Shown in pieces: positions 51,120-59,435 of a DNA stretch of 64,000 nucleotides; positions within the stretch are counted from its first letter, which is position 1; every line of letters starts with the position of its first letter. Origin of the DNA: Marivita cryptomonadis. Its GTDB lineage: Bacteria > Pseudomonadota > Alphaproteobacteria > Rhodobacterales > Rhodobacteraceae. The notes under the pieces were generated by a model that saw only the letters and a program-made list of their open reading frames with translations, was not told the DNA's origin and did not search any database. Position numbers and translations under genes: made by a program. The stretch is taken from NCBI RefSeq assembly GCF_002115725.1, contig NZ_JFKD01000013.1, forward strand, positions 1 through 64,000. The letters run 5' to 3'.

Positions 51120-53093
51120 CTAAAGGCTGTCGAAGCTACGGCCGTATTTGATGAGCTCGGCAAAGACCGTATCCGGCGTCCAAAGGTCGCCGTCCGGGTG
51201 GTCCAGCGCCTCCATCGCGCGGGTGGTCCTGAGCAGCCCTTGCGCGCCAACTGCGTGCATCACGCCACCGCGCCAGTTCGGCATGAGATGGGTAAAGACC
51301 GACAGCACGTCAATCTCGGCCGCGCGCGGCACCACGCCGTCGCGCAGAGCTTTGGCCCCAGCATTGGCCAGAGCGCCGATCACCAGCCGGGTGATCTGAT
51401 CGGCTGGCATGTTCGACTGTGGCGCACGGCGTTCATTGATCTTGTGCTGCACCTCTGCATCCCGCGTTGGACCGTCGGTCCCGTGGTGATAAAAGCCACG
51501 CCCGGTGGCGCGCCCTTGCCGACCGAGTTGAACAAGAAGCCCGGACCAGTTCTGTGCGCCCTCGGCACGGGGGTGGCGGGCGACCACGTCTAGGCCCGTT
51601 CTGTCGGCCAGATCATAGGGCGGATGGACCATGCCCCAATCACGTAAAGCCGCATCTATTGTAAAAGGGGATTGCCCCAGATCGACCAGCGCATCCGCTG
51701 CGCGCCAAAGCGTTTGCAGCAGCCGGTCATGCAGTCCCGCTCCCGGTGTGGTTTGGACTATGGCCAGCTTGTTCATGCGGCGCGCCAGTGCAAGGCCAAG
51801 GCGGCGGTCGTCATCGGTCGCTTCGGGGCCGAGGATCACCTCGACCAAACGTCCGCTTGAGGCGGGGGCGGCGAATTGCAGCGACAGTCGGGCATCCACG
51901 CCCGGGAGGCAATGCGCGATCACGGTGCCCTTTGGGACTGGTGCGCCGCGCTGGCCGCGGGTTGCACGCAAGACAATCTGCGCCCCTTCAAGAATGTCGG
52001 ACCCGTCGCCGTGGTGCAAGTTCTGCAAGCTGCGCTGCGCACGATCGTTCGACACGCGCCCTGCCTGAACCGCCTGTTGCAAAGCGCCACGCAAATGGCC
52101 GACCGCATCGCGTTGCTGGGCTGGGTCTTTGATGAACCAGTTGACGCGAATCCCGGCTTCAAGTGCTGCCTGCGCGATCTGAATCGCAATCGCGCTGCCG
52201 CCCAGAACGCCTATCGTCGATATCTCGGGAAGGTCGTTGCGCCGAACTTGTGCCGCGACCCGTTGCTCGGCGTGGAACAGGTGCGACAGGGCTTTGGACT
52301 GCTCAGTGTCGGCACAGTCTTCGGCAGCAGCCGCTTCGAAGGCAAGGCCGGTGTCGATGGGCAAGAGCATCGCCGCTTCGACCGCCGCAAGGATTTTCTT
52401 GGGGGCCAATTCGGGCGAGGTGGATATGCCTTCCCGCGCGCGCGTAAGCGCCGCCTGATAGGCGCTTGCATCGGCGAACCCGGTCCGCAGGTCTGCGGTG
52501 GGCCTTGGAGCAGTGCTGTTGGAGCGCATGTCACGGATGAAGCTTTGGAGAGCTGCCTCTGGCGTGTCGTCAAACAGCAGGTCGGCCAGCGGGGTGAATG
52601 TGCCACCTGCCACTGGCAACAGCGCGCCACCGATCAATAGCTCAAGCGTCGCTTCGGCCCCCAAGAGCCGTGGAAGGCGCTGCGTGGCTCCGGCGCTGGG
52701 AACAAGGCCAAGCCGGGCATTTGGGAATCCGATGCGGGTTTGCTGGTGGATAAGCCGGTAATGCGCAGCCAAAGCCAGTTCCACACCGCCGCCGACAACA
52801 GCCCCTGTCAGAACGGCGATCACCGGTTTTGCACAAAGCTCTATCCGGCGGCAAACACCAGACAGCAGATTGTCCGTGTCATCGCCGCCGCCTTGGGGTG
52901 CGGTGATGCCAGAAGGAAACGTTGAACTTGAAGAGCGCAGCACGATGATCTCGACGCCGTCATCCTCGCTCAGGTGATCAATTGCCGTGTCGATTGCGGT
53001 CAGCATCGCAATGGTCAGGCGGGCGGATGGTCCGGCGGTCAGCGCAATCTGCGCCACCCCGTCTGTGACGGTGATCTCGGTCTCAGTGCCCAT
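51120..53093 (-). CDS. FadB/FadJ-like fused enoyl-CoA hydratase/3-hydroxyacyl-CoA dehydrogenase with degenerate active sites
   Basis: A 657-aa protein with an N-terminal crotonase domain (about residues 1-190) and a C-terminal dehydrogenase region (about 290-650). Several key positions are changed. The crotonase keeps E105 (GGGVEL) but the second glutamate site, normally PE, is P124-N125 in FPNARLG. The NAD loop is GVLGGSAIAIQIA instead of GxGxMGxGIA, and the dehydrogenase His motif (MHFFNP in FadB) reads LQFAAP with Q406, although E418 (LVEVI) stays. Comparison is with E. coli FadB from memory. The frame is intact, so it is kept as a protein. The ATG at 53093 follows GGAG. Confidence 0.85.
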   Translation of the reverse strand: MGTETEITVTDGVAQIALTAGPSARLTIAMLTAIDTAIDHLSEDDGVEIIVLRSSSSTFPSGITAPQGGGDDTDNLLSGVCRRIELCAKPVIAVLTGAVVGGGVELALAAHYRLIHQQTRIGFPNARLGLVPSAGATQRLPRLLGAEATLELLIGGALLPVAGGTFTPLADLLFDDTPEAALQSFIRDMRSNSTAPRPTADLRTGFADASAYQAALTRAREGISTSPELAPKKILAAVEAAMLLPIDTGLAFEAAAAEDCADTEQSKALSHLFHAEQRVAAQVRRNDLPEISTIGVLGGSAIAIQIAQAALEAGIRVNWFIKDPAQQRDAVGHLRGALQQAVQAGRVSNDRAQRSLQNLHHGDGSDILEGAQIVLRATRGQRGAPVPKGTVIAHCLPGVDARLSLQFAAPASSGRLVEVILGPEATDDDRRLGLALARRMNKLAIVQTTPGAGLHDRLLQTLWRAADALVDLGQSPFTIDAALRDWGMVHPPYDLADRTGLDVVARHPRAEGAQNWSGLLVQLGRQGRATGRGFYHHGTDGPTRDAEVQHKINERRAPQSNMPADQITRLVIGALANAGAKALRDGVVPRAAEIDVLSVFTHLMPNWRGGVMHAVGAQGLLRTTRAMEALDHPDGDLWTPDTVFAELIKYGRSFDSL

Positions 53094-53183
53094 CTGCTGC
53101 TCCGATGGCCTCGGGTCGGCATGTTTGCCTGTGCTTTGCCAAGCATTAGAGGCCAAACGGCGTGTTCTGGCAAGAATTTCGCG

Positions 53184-54170
53184 TTATGTGCCGCGCTGGT
53201 GCATCATTCGCGCGACATCCAGCATACGCGCCGAGAAGCCCCATTCATTGTCATACCAGCCGAAGATACGGATCTGATCGCCTGTTTCCATCGTCTCGTT
53301 TGGCGCGATTACTAGGGACTCGGTTCGGGCGCGCAGGTCGACCGACACGCAGGGGTCTTCCACAAGGCCGATCACTGGATTGGCCTCGGCCAGTTCGCGC
53401 AGCGCGTTCGCGGGGTCTTTCGGGGGCGTGGTCAGACGCACGACAAGGTCTACCGCCGACACGCTGATCGCAGGCACGCGCACGGCTGCTCCTGTCACAC
53501 GACCGGCCAAATCAGGCAACACCCGGTCAATCAGCTTGGCCGCACTGGTGGTGGTGGGCACCATGCTGACAGCGCCTGCACGGTTGCGGGCAAGGTCAGG
53601 TCCACGCGGCGCGTCCACCATCGGCTGGCTGCCGGTATAGCAATGGATCGTGGTCATATGGCCTTGGATCAGCCCAAAACGTGTGTCCAGCTCCCGCAGC
53701 AGCGGGGCCAGCGCATTGGTTGTACAAGAGGCGTTCGACACGATGCGATGATCGTCAATCTGGTTATCGTTCGCGCCTTTGACGATGGTCATGTCGGCAA
53801 TATCTGAAGGACCTGAGATCAGAACCGCCCGTGCACCGGCAGTCAACGCGGCCTCTGCGGTGGCGCGGTCCTTGGTGGCCCCGGTGCAGTCGAGCAACAG
53901 GTCGACGTCTGCCAGCGGCAGGTCGGTTATCTTGACGCCGGTCAGCAACGGAATGGACCGCCCTCCGGCCTGCAAGGCGCCACCTTGCAACGTGACGCCG
54001 CCGGGAAGGGGGCCGAACACGCTGTCATATTTGAAGAGATACGCGCATGTGTCAGGCTGTGCGAGGTCATTGACCGCCACCACGTCGATATCCGCATGGG
54101 CTTTGCTGGTCAGGATTTGCCGCAGGATAACCCGGCCAATCCGTCCAAAGCCGTGGATGACGATACGCAT
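53184..54170 (-). CDS. gap: Glyceraldehyde-3-phosphate dehydrogenase family protein
   Basis: A 328-aa NAD(P)-dependent aldehyde dehydrogenase of the GAPDH/erythrose-4-phosphate dehydrogenase family. It starts IHGFGRIGRVILRQ, with catalytic C149 in SNASCTTNALAPL and H176 in HCYTGSQPMVDAP. The ending WYDNEWGFSARMLD is canonical. At residue 177 a cysteine follows the catalytic histidine, where serine or alanine is usual. It may be the main glycolytic enzyme or a paralogue (Epd/GapB); there are no glycolytic neighbours. It is divergent from the IclR-type regulator and 90 bp upstream of the FadB/FadJ-like gene. Confidence 0.93.
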   Translation of the reverse strand: MRIVIHGFGRIGRVILRQILTSKAHADIDVVAVNDLAQPDTCAYLFKYDSVFGPLPGGVTLQGGALQAGGRSIPLLTGVKITDLPLADVDLLLDCTGATKDRATAEAALTAGARAVLISGPSDIADMTIVKGANDNQIDDHRIVSNASCTTNALAPLLRELDTRFGLIQGHMTTIHCYTGSQPMVDAPRGPDLARNRAGAVSMVPTTTSAAKLIDRVLPDLAGRVTGAAVRVPAISVSAVDLVVRLTTPPKDPANALRELAEANPVIGLVEDPCVSVDLRARTESLVIAPNETMETGDQIRIFGWYDNEWGFSARMLDVARMMHQRGT

Positions 54171-54238
54171 GTGACTGTCCTTTGCCTGTTGCCGCAGAAC
54201 CTGTGCGTTAACGCTTGCATTTCAACTCTGATTTTTTC

Positions 54239-54253
54239 ACATTGTAAAAATGT
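54239..54253. promoter_or_regulatory. Inverted repeat between gap and the IclR-type regulator
   Basis: ACATT-GTAAA-AATGT lies 37 bp before the regulator start within a T-rich stretch (TTTTTT on both sides) in the 120-bp divergent region. IclR regulators bind short imperfect palindromes near their own promoter, so this is the best candidate site for the adjacent regulator (inference). Confidence 0.45.
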
Positions 54254-54290
54254 TTTTTGTATCGAGACAATTCAGGGCGCAGAGGCTGGC

Positions 54291-55118
54291 ATGAACGCAG
54301 AGACAGGGCCGGAGCGGCGCGCACGGGGGCGACCGCGCGCGTGGGGTGATACGACCGAGCAGAACAAGATCAAATCTCTGGACCGCGCGCTGGTCATCCT
54401 AGAACGGCTAAGCGAACGCGGCGGTGCGACGCTGACCGATCTTTCCGAAGATCTAGATCAATCTCCGGCTACGGTCTACCGGGTGCTGTCTACCTTCGAG
54501 GGGCGCAACATGGTGGACTTCGACCCTGTGGCACAAACCTGGCATATTGGGGCAGGGGCATTTCACATCGGTTCGCGCTTCTTGCGCCGCACCTCGCTTG
54601 TGGAACGTGCCCGCCCATTCCTGCGCGAGTTGATGCAAAAAACCGAGGAGACCGCCAATCTGGGCGTGTCACGCGATGGGTTGGTGCTGTTCCTGAGCCA
54701 AGTCGAAACCCACCACAACATCCGCGCGTTTTTCCCACCGGGCACGATGTCGCCGATGCATTCGTCGGGTATCGGCAAGGCGCTGTTGGCACAGATGGAC
54801 GACAAAGAGGTCGCGGCGATCATCCGTAAGCACAAGCTGACCGCGTTCACCGAACACACGCTGGTCACACCCGAAGCGCTGGCAGCCGATCTGGAGGCCA
54901 CCAAGGCGCGGGGATATGCCTTTGACGCAGAAGAGAAAAATGATGGTATGCGCTGTATCGCAGCGCCCGTGTTCGACATGCATGGCGAACCCATCGCGGG
55001 CGTGTCGATCTCGGGACCGTCTGCCCGGATTCCCGATGAGCGGATTGATAGTCTAGGGGCGTCGGTCAAGGAAACGGCGGCCAAACTGACCGCCGCTTTA
55101 GGAGGAGCGTCGAGTTAA
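54291..55118 (+). CDS. IclR-family transcriptional regulator, BhcR-like
   Basis: A 275-aa regulator with an N-terminal winged helix-turn-helix (about residues 28-90, SLDRALVILERLSERGGATLTDL and SPATVYRVLSTF) and a C-terminal effector domain (ETHHNIRAFFPPGTMSPMHSSGIGKALLAQM; SISGPSARIPDERI). The basic ERRARGRPR N-terminus and overall sequence resemble BhcR, the glyoxylate-responsive regulator of the beta-hydroxyaspartate cycle (from memory). The bhcABCD genes are not adjacent here. The ATG at 54291 has no strong ribosome site. The stop overlaps metF by 4 bp tail to tail. Confidence 0.85.
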   Translation: MNAETGPERRARGRPRAWGDTTEQNKIKSLDRALVILERLSERGGATLTDLSEDLDQSPATVYRVLSTFEGRNMVDFDPVAQTWHIGAGAFHIGSRFLRRTSLVERARPFLRELMQKTEETANLGVSRDGLVLFLSQVETHHNIRAFFPPGTMSPMHSSGIGKALLAQMDDKEVAAIIRKHKLTAFTEHTLVTPEALAADLEATKARGYAFDAEEKNDGMRCIAAPVFDMHGEPIAGVSISGPSARIPDERIDSLGASVKETAAKLTAALGGASS

Positions 55119-55981
55119 GCGACGTTTTTGAGGGTCAATTTGGGCGTGACACCCAAAGCATGGCACACGTCGCGCGTCAGTTCCGGGCGATTGAGCGTGT
55201 AGAAATGCAGCGTGTCGACGCCGCCGTCGATCAGGTCAGAGCAGAGTTCGGCACAGATCGCGGTGGCCAGCAGGTCTTCACGTCCGTCGCGTTCCGCTTT
55301 TTCGAACGCGTCCACAACCCACGCTGGGATATGTGTGCCGCAGCGCTGGGCAAAGCGCGCAGCGCCTTTCCAGTTTTCGATCGGCAGGATGCCCGGTGTC
55401 ACCGGTTTGTCGATCCCGGCCTTTTCGCAGGCATCGCGGAAGCGGAAGAAAGTGTCGGCCTCGAAGAAGAACTGAGTCAGCGCTTCGGACGCGCCCGCAT
55501 CGAACTTGCGCTTGAGATAAGACACATCGGCCGTTGCATCGGCTGCTTCGGGGTGCGTGTCGGGATAGGCGCCAACGCGGATGTTGAAATCGCCCGCCTC
55601 GCGCAGCCCTTCGATCAGATCAATGCTTGAGGCAAAGCCATCGGGATGCGGAACAAACCCATTCGAGCCTTTGGGCGGATCGCCCCGCAGCGCCACAATG
55701 TCGGTCACGCCTGCTGCTGCAAAATCCTGTGCGATGGCAAGGGTCTCAGCTCGTGTGGCATTGACGCATGTCAGATGCGCAGCAACGGGCAAGCCCGAGG
55801 ATTTGTGCAGGGTTGCCACCGCCTCGCGCGTCAGGTCGCGGGTCGTGCCGCCTGCACCGTAGGTTACCGACACAAAGCGCGGCTGAAGCGGGGCAAGCAC
55901 CTGAACCGTATCCCAGAGGCGGAAAGACGCCTCCAGAGATTGCGGGGGGAAGAATTCGAATGAAACGGTTGGAGCTGTCAT
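55115..55981 (-). CDS. metF: Methylenetetrahydrofolate reductase
   Basis: A 288-aa FAD enzyme reducing 5,10-methylene-THF to 5-methyl-THF for methionine synthesis. Features are VSFEFFPPQSLEASFRLW at the N-terminus, FVSVTYGAGGTTRDLT, VALRGDPPKG and IRVGAYPDTHPEAADA. The ATG at 55981 follows AAGGA; an upstream in-frame start at 56062 would run into the metR promoter and is rejected. It is divergent from the metR-type gene with a candidate operator between. Confidence 0.95.
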   Translation of the reverse strand: MTAPTVSFEFFPPQSLEASFRLWDTVQVLAPLQPRFVSVTYGAGGTTRDLTREAVATLHKSSGLPVAAHLTCVNATRAETLAIAQDFAAAGVTDIVALRGDPPKGSNGFVPHPDGFASSIDLIEGLREAGDFNIRVGAYPDTHPEAADATADVSYLKRKFDAGASEALTQFFFEADTFFRFRDACEKAGIDKPVTPGILPIENWKGAARFAQRCGTHIPAWVVDAFEKAERDGREDLLATAICAELCSDLIDGGVDTLHFYTLNRPELTRDVCHALGVTPKLTLKNVA

Positions 55982-56055
55982 CGACGTGATCCTTGATGGC
56001 GTTGAAGCTCTTGTCGCATGTGCAGCATTGTGAGACAAACTCATAAATCTAATCT

Positions 56056-56074
56056 TCAACATGAGAATGGTTGA
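56056..56074. promoter_or_regulatory. Candidate MetR-type operator between metF and metR
   Basis: TCAAC-ATGAGAATG-GTTGA is a 19-bp inverted repeat ending 3 bp before the metR start and 75 bp from metF. LysR-type regulators bind such interrupted dyads in divergent promoters; the spacing fits autoregulation of metR and activation of metF (inference). Confidence 0.5.
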
Positions 56075-56076
56075 TA

Positions 56077-56982
56077 ATGCATATCGAGTTCCGGCACCTC
56101 CGCACGATCAAGGCCATCCATGAATATGGCGGTGTGGCCAAGGCCGCGGACCAGTTGAACATCACGCAATCCGCGCTGAGCCATCAGATCAAGGCGCTGG
56201 AAGATCAGGCCGGGGTGGAGCTGTTTGTACGCCGCTCCAAACCAATGAAGCTTTCTGCGGCGGGGATGCGACTGTTGCGGCTGGCCAATCAGGTCTTGCC
56301 GCAGGTCGAGGCGCTGGCTGCGGAATTCGAAGGTCTGCGCGGCGGATCAACTGGTCGGATGCATATTGCCATCGAATGCCATGCCTGTTTTGAATGGCTT
56401 TTCCCGGTGTTGGAAGCATTCCGCAAAAGCTGGCCGGATGTGGATGTCGACATCCGGCCCGGCCTTGCCTTCGATGCGCTGCCTGCCCTGCAGAAGGAAG
56501 AAGTTGATCTGGTCGTGTCATCCGATCCGGAGGATATTCCCGGCGTCACCTTCACGGAACTCTTTGATTACAATGCCGTTTTCGTGGCGTCAGCCGCGCA
56601 TCCTCTCGCTAAAAAACCTTATGTTGATGCCGAGGACTTCCGCGGGCAGACTTTGATCACTTACCCGGTAGAACGATCGCGCCTTGATGTGTTCAGCCAG
56701 TTGCTGATTCCCGCAAAAGTGGAACCGGCTGCTGTCCGTCAGGTGGAATTGACGGCCGTGATTCTGCTGTTGGTCGCCTCAAACCGGGGCGTGTCCGTGC
56801 TGCCTGATTGGGTGGTGCGCGAGGTCAAGTACAGTTCAGACTATGTTACGCGACCTTTGACGGAAAATGGCGTCACGCGCAGGCTTTATGCAGCCACCCG
56901 AACAGTGGACACGGACAAACCCTTTGTCGCTGAATTGATCCGTCTGGCCCGGCAGGAGGCGCAGCGGTTGCAATCGGCCTGA
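56077..56982 (+). CDS. metR: LysR-family regulator of methionine genes
   Basis: A 301-aa LysR-type regulator. The helix-turn-helix (about residues 2-60) reads IEFRHLRTIKAIHEYGGVAKAADQLNITQSALSHQIKALE, very close to MetR proteins, which use homocysteine as coactivator. The effector part contains MHIAIECHACFEWLFPVLEAF, also typical of MetR. The ATG at 56077 is chosen over an in-frame TTG at 56071. Divergent metF supports the assignment. Confidence 0.92.
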   Translation: MHIEFRHLRTIKAIHEYGGVAKAADQLNITQSALSHQIKALEDQAGVELFVRRSKPMKLSAAGMRLLRLANQVLPQVEALAAEFEGLRGGSTGRMHIAIECHACFEWLFPVLEAFRKSWPDVDVDIRPGLAFDALPALQKEEVDLVVSSDPEDIPGVTFTELFDYNAVFVASAAHPLAKKPYVDAEDFRGQTLITYPVERSRLDVFSQLLIPAKVEPAAVRQVELTAVILLLVASNRGVSVLPDWVVREVKYSSDYVTRPLTENGVTRRLYAATRTVDTDKPFVAELIRLARQEAQRLQSA

Positions 56983-56986
56983 GGGT

Positions 56987-57193
56987 CTAGAGGGACGTGA
57001 TGTTCGACGCCATCAAGCGGCCGTCGCGCCCTTCGGTCACATCGAAACTGACCTTCTGGTTGTCGCTCAGACCTTCCATCCCGGATTGCTGCACTGCGGA
57101 AATGTGAACAAACACATCCTTGCCGCCGTCCTCCGGGGAAATAAAGCCGTAGCCTTTGGTGGCGTTAAACCACTTCACGGTACCGTTCGGCAT
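56987..57193 (-). CDS. Cold-shock domain protein (CspA family)
   Basis: A 68-aa RNA-binding beta-barrel. RNP1 KGYGFISPEDG and RNP2 VFVHIS are intact and the start PNGTVKWFNATKG is canonical. It has an AAGGAGA ribosome site. It acts as an RNA chaperone in growth or cold adaptation. It ends 4 bp from metR, convergently, with a 185-bp upstream region shared with the ArsC-like gene. Confidence 0.96.
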   Translation of the reverse strand: MPNGTVKWFNATKGYGFISPEDGGKDVFVHISAVQQSGMEGLSDNQKVSFDVTEGRDGRLMASNITSL

Positions 57194-57378
57194 GATCCCG
57201 TGTCTCCTTCTGTCGTCACGTTAGACCTCTATGGGCCGCTTCAGTTGCGACCGGGTTCACATTCTGCGACACCCCGTCACAATAATTGAAATTGACCGAA
57301 ACCACCCAAAAACAAGTCCCACGCACATTTTTCCACAAGGGGTGCAGAGTGGTCTTGGGCAAGACGCAGGAGCGAGAA

Positions 57379-57693
57379 ATGATCCTATACGGGCTGAAGA
57401 ATTGTGACACGTGCCGTAAGGCATTGAAGGCATTGCCAAACGCAGAATTGGTAGATGTTTCAATGAGTTCGGTACCCGAAGGTATACTGGATCAGGCAAT
57501 GAATCAGTTTGGTGAAAAAATTCTCAATACAAAGTCGACAACGTGGCGTGGACTGGACGCTGCAGAGCGGGAAACCGATCCCAAGGCCTTGCTGATTGCG
57601 CATCCAAAGCTGATGAAACGCCCGCTGATCGTCGATGGCGATGTGCTTTATCTTGGGTGGGACAAGGACACCCAAGCGGCTCTTTTGGGTTAA
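57379..57693 (+). CDS. ArsC/Spx-family thioredoxin-fold protein
   Basis: A 104-aa protein with ILYGLKNCDTCRKALKAL at the start. The C-x-x-C and following basic residue are the ArsC/Spx/YffB signature; NTKSTTWRGLDAAERET and KRPLIVDGDVLYLGWD complete the family pattern. The role (arsenate reductase, glutathione-linked or other) is not clear, and no ars genes are near. GGAGCGAG precedes the ATG. Its stop overlaps the convergent ABC gene by 4 bp. Confidence 0.87.
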   Translation: MILYGLKNCDTCRKALKALPNAELVDVSMSSVPEGILDQAMNQFGEKILNTKSTTWRGLDAAERETDPKALLIAHPKLMKRPLIVDGDVLYLGWDKDTQAALLG

Positions 57694-59435
57694 TCCCGCA
57701 TCTGCATCTGGTGAAGTGCGGCATAGGTGCCGGATTGCGCCAGCAAATCGTCATGCGTGCCCTGTTCGATCACGCGGCCCTGATCCATGACCACGATCTT
57801 GTGCGCATCACGGATGGTCGACAGCCGGTGCGCGATCACCAATGTGGTGCGCCCCTTGGACAATTCGTCCAGCGCGTCCTGGACCTTGGCCTCGGACCCG
57901 GTGTCCAGCGCCGACGTCGCCTCGTCCAACAGAAGGATGGGGCGGTTGCGCAGCAGGGCCCGGGCAATTGCCACCCGTTGCCGCTGACCACCCGACAAGG
58001 CAGACCCGCGGGGGCCAACCGGGGTGTTCAAGCCGTCTGACAACTGCGGCAGAAAGTCGGACACATGCGCCGCATCCAGCGCGCGTTTCAGATCGGCCTC
58101 GGGTACGTTCTGTTGACCCAGCAGGATGTTTTCCAGAACCGTATCGTCAAAGAGCAACGCTTCTTGAGACACAACAGAAAAGAGCGCGCGCAAGTCTACC
58201 AGCGCCATTTCCGAGACAGGCACGCCACCTATGGTCACTTGGCCATGTGACGGATCAACAATCCGGGTCAGAACATTGAAAATAGTTGATTTTCCAGCGC
58301 CAGATGGCCCAACCAGAGCAGTTGTCTGTCCTGCCTCTGCGGTAAAGCTGCATCCGTTCAGAACGCTTGTTTCACCGTAGTTTAGCGACACATCTTCAAG
58401 CGCAATGGCGGGTACGCCCGCCGGCACTGGCTTTGGCGCTGCCGGGCTGCGCAGAGTTGGTTCAGTGTCGAGGATTTGCCGGATGCGTTCGATCCCGGCT
58501 GCCGCGACCTGCCAGACGCCAGCCACGTTGCCCAACCGCCGCAAGGGTTCAAACGCCAAACCAATTGCGGTGAAGAAGGCCATGAAATCGCCCACGGTTT
58601 TCTCACCCGACAGGATCTCACTGCCGCCATAAAACAGCACCCCCATGAAACCAAGGCCTGCCATGATGTCGATGAGCCCCGGAATCGTGGCTTGCCCCAG
58701 CGCGCTGCGGGTCTCGACCTTGACCCGTTGCTCGGTCAGGACGCGATAGCGCTCGGATTGGTAGCGCTCCAACGCGTTGAGCTTGACTGGAATGATTCCG
58801 TGGAATGCTTCGTTCAGGCGAACAGACAGGTTTGCGGCCACATCGCGCGCCAGCCGCGCCTTTTTGCGCACGTAACGTTGCAACACCATCGACGGAGCGA
58901 TGAGCACCGGAACGCCCAGAAGCGCCACCAGTGTCCAGCGCCAATCCACCGAAATCGCAACGGCGAACAAAGAGATAAGGGCAATCACGTCGCGCCCGGC
59001 GCCGGTTATGATGGTGCGCCAAACCTTGCTGATCGCATCCACATCGCCCTCGACCCGCTGCATCAGGTAGCCGGGGGAATGGGTCTGGTGATAGGACGCG
59101 TCCAGCACCATCAGATGTGCCAACAGGTCTTGCCGGATATCTGCGACCGAGAGCTGCGAAATCTGCGTCAACAGCACCTTCTGAATGATGCTCGCCACCG
59201 CGCGAACCACGAAGATGCCCAGAAACAACAGACCGATCCACATGATCGCGTCCGCCTCTCCGCCCACAAAGACGCGGTCGAACATCGGCTTCATCATGTA
59301 GGACAGCGCGCCGAACATGCCGCCCTCCAAGGCCATGAAGACCATCGCGACGATCAGCAGTCGCCAATGTTTGGCAAGATAGCCACGCCAGACCCAAAGC
59401 AGCAGTCCGCGCGGGTTGACGGCCGCTTCGGTCAC
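57690..59435 (-). CDS. MsbA-type ABC exporter (fused membrane and ATPase domains)
   Basis: A 581-aa half-transporter with six helices (about residues 15-320) and an ATPase (about 345-575). Walker A is GPSGAGKST, Q-loop VVSQEALLFD, signature LSGGQRQRVAIARAL and Walker B LLLDEATSALD. Length matches MsbA (582) and related lipid flippases or peptide exporters. The start overlaps the stop of the upstream phosphatase gene by 4 bp, linking the two. Substrate: lipid A core or another lipid is possible (family knowledge), but not proven by sequence. Confidence 0.9.
   Translation of the reverse strand: MTEAAVNPRGLLLWVWRGYLAKHWRLLIVAMVFMALEGGMFGALSYMMKPMFDRVFVGGEADAIMWIGLLFLGIFVVRAVASIIQKVLLTQISQLSVADIRQDLLAHLMVLDASYHQTHSPGYLMQRVEGDVDAISKVWRTIITGAGRDVIALISLFAVAISVDWRWTLVALLGVPVLIAPSMVLQRYVRKKARLARDVAANLSVRLNEAFHGIIPVKLNALERYQSERYRVLTEQRVKVETRSALGQATIPGLIDIMAGLGFMGVLFYGGSEILSGEKTVGDFMAFFTAIGLAFEPLRRLGNVAGVWQVAAAGIERIRQILDTEPTLRSPAAPKPVPAGVPAIALEDVSLNYGETSVLNGCSFTAEAGQTTALVGPSGAGKSTIFNVLTRIVDPSHGQVTIGGVPVSEMALVDLRALFSVVSQEALLFDDTVLENILLGQQNVPEADLKRALDAAHVSDFLPQLSDGLNTPVGPRGSALSGGQRQRVAIARALLRNRPILLLDEATSALDTGSEAKVQDALDELSKGRTTLVIAHRLSTIRDAHKIVVMDQGRVIEQGTHDDLLAQSGTYAALHQMQMRD

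Noticed and set aside
51876..52640. A 254-codon plus-strand frame inside the FadB/FadJ-like gene
   Set aside because: Antisense to an intact crotonase-dehydrogenase reading frame; no independent support.
55982..56076. A SAM or other methionine riboswitch in front of metF
   Set aside because: The region is 95 bp and shared with metR; no stem-loop pattern of a known riboswitch was visible, and the dyad at 56056 suits a protein site better.
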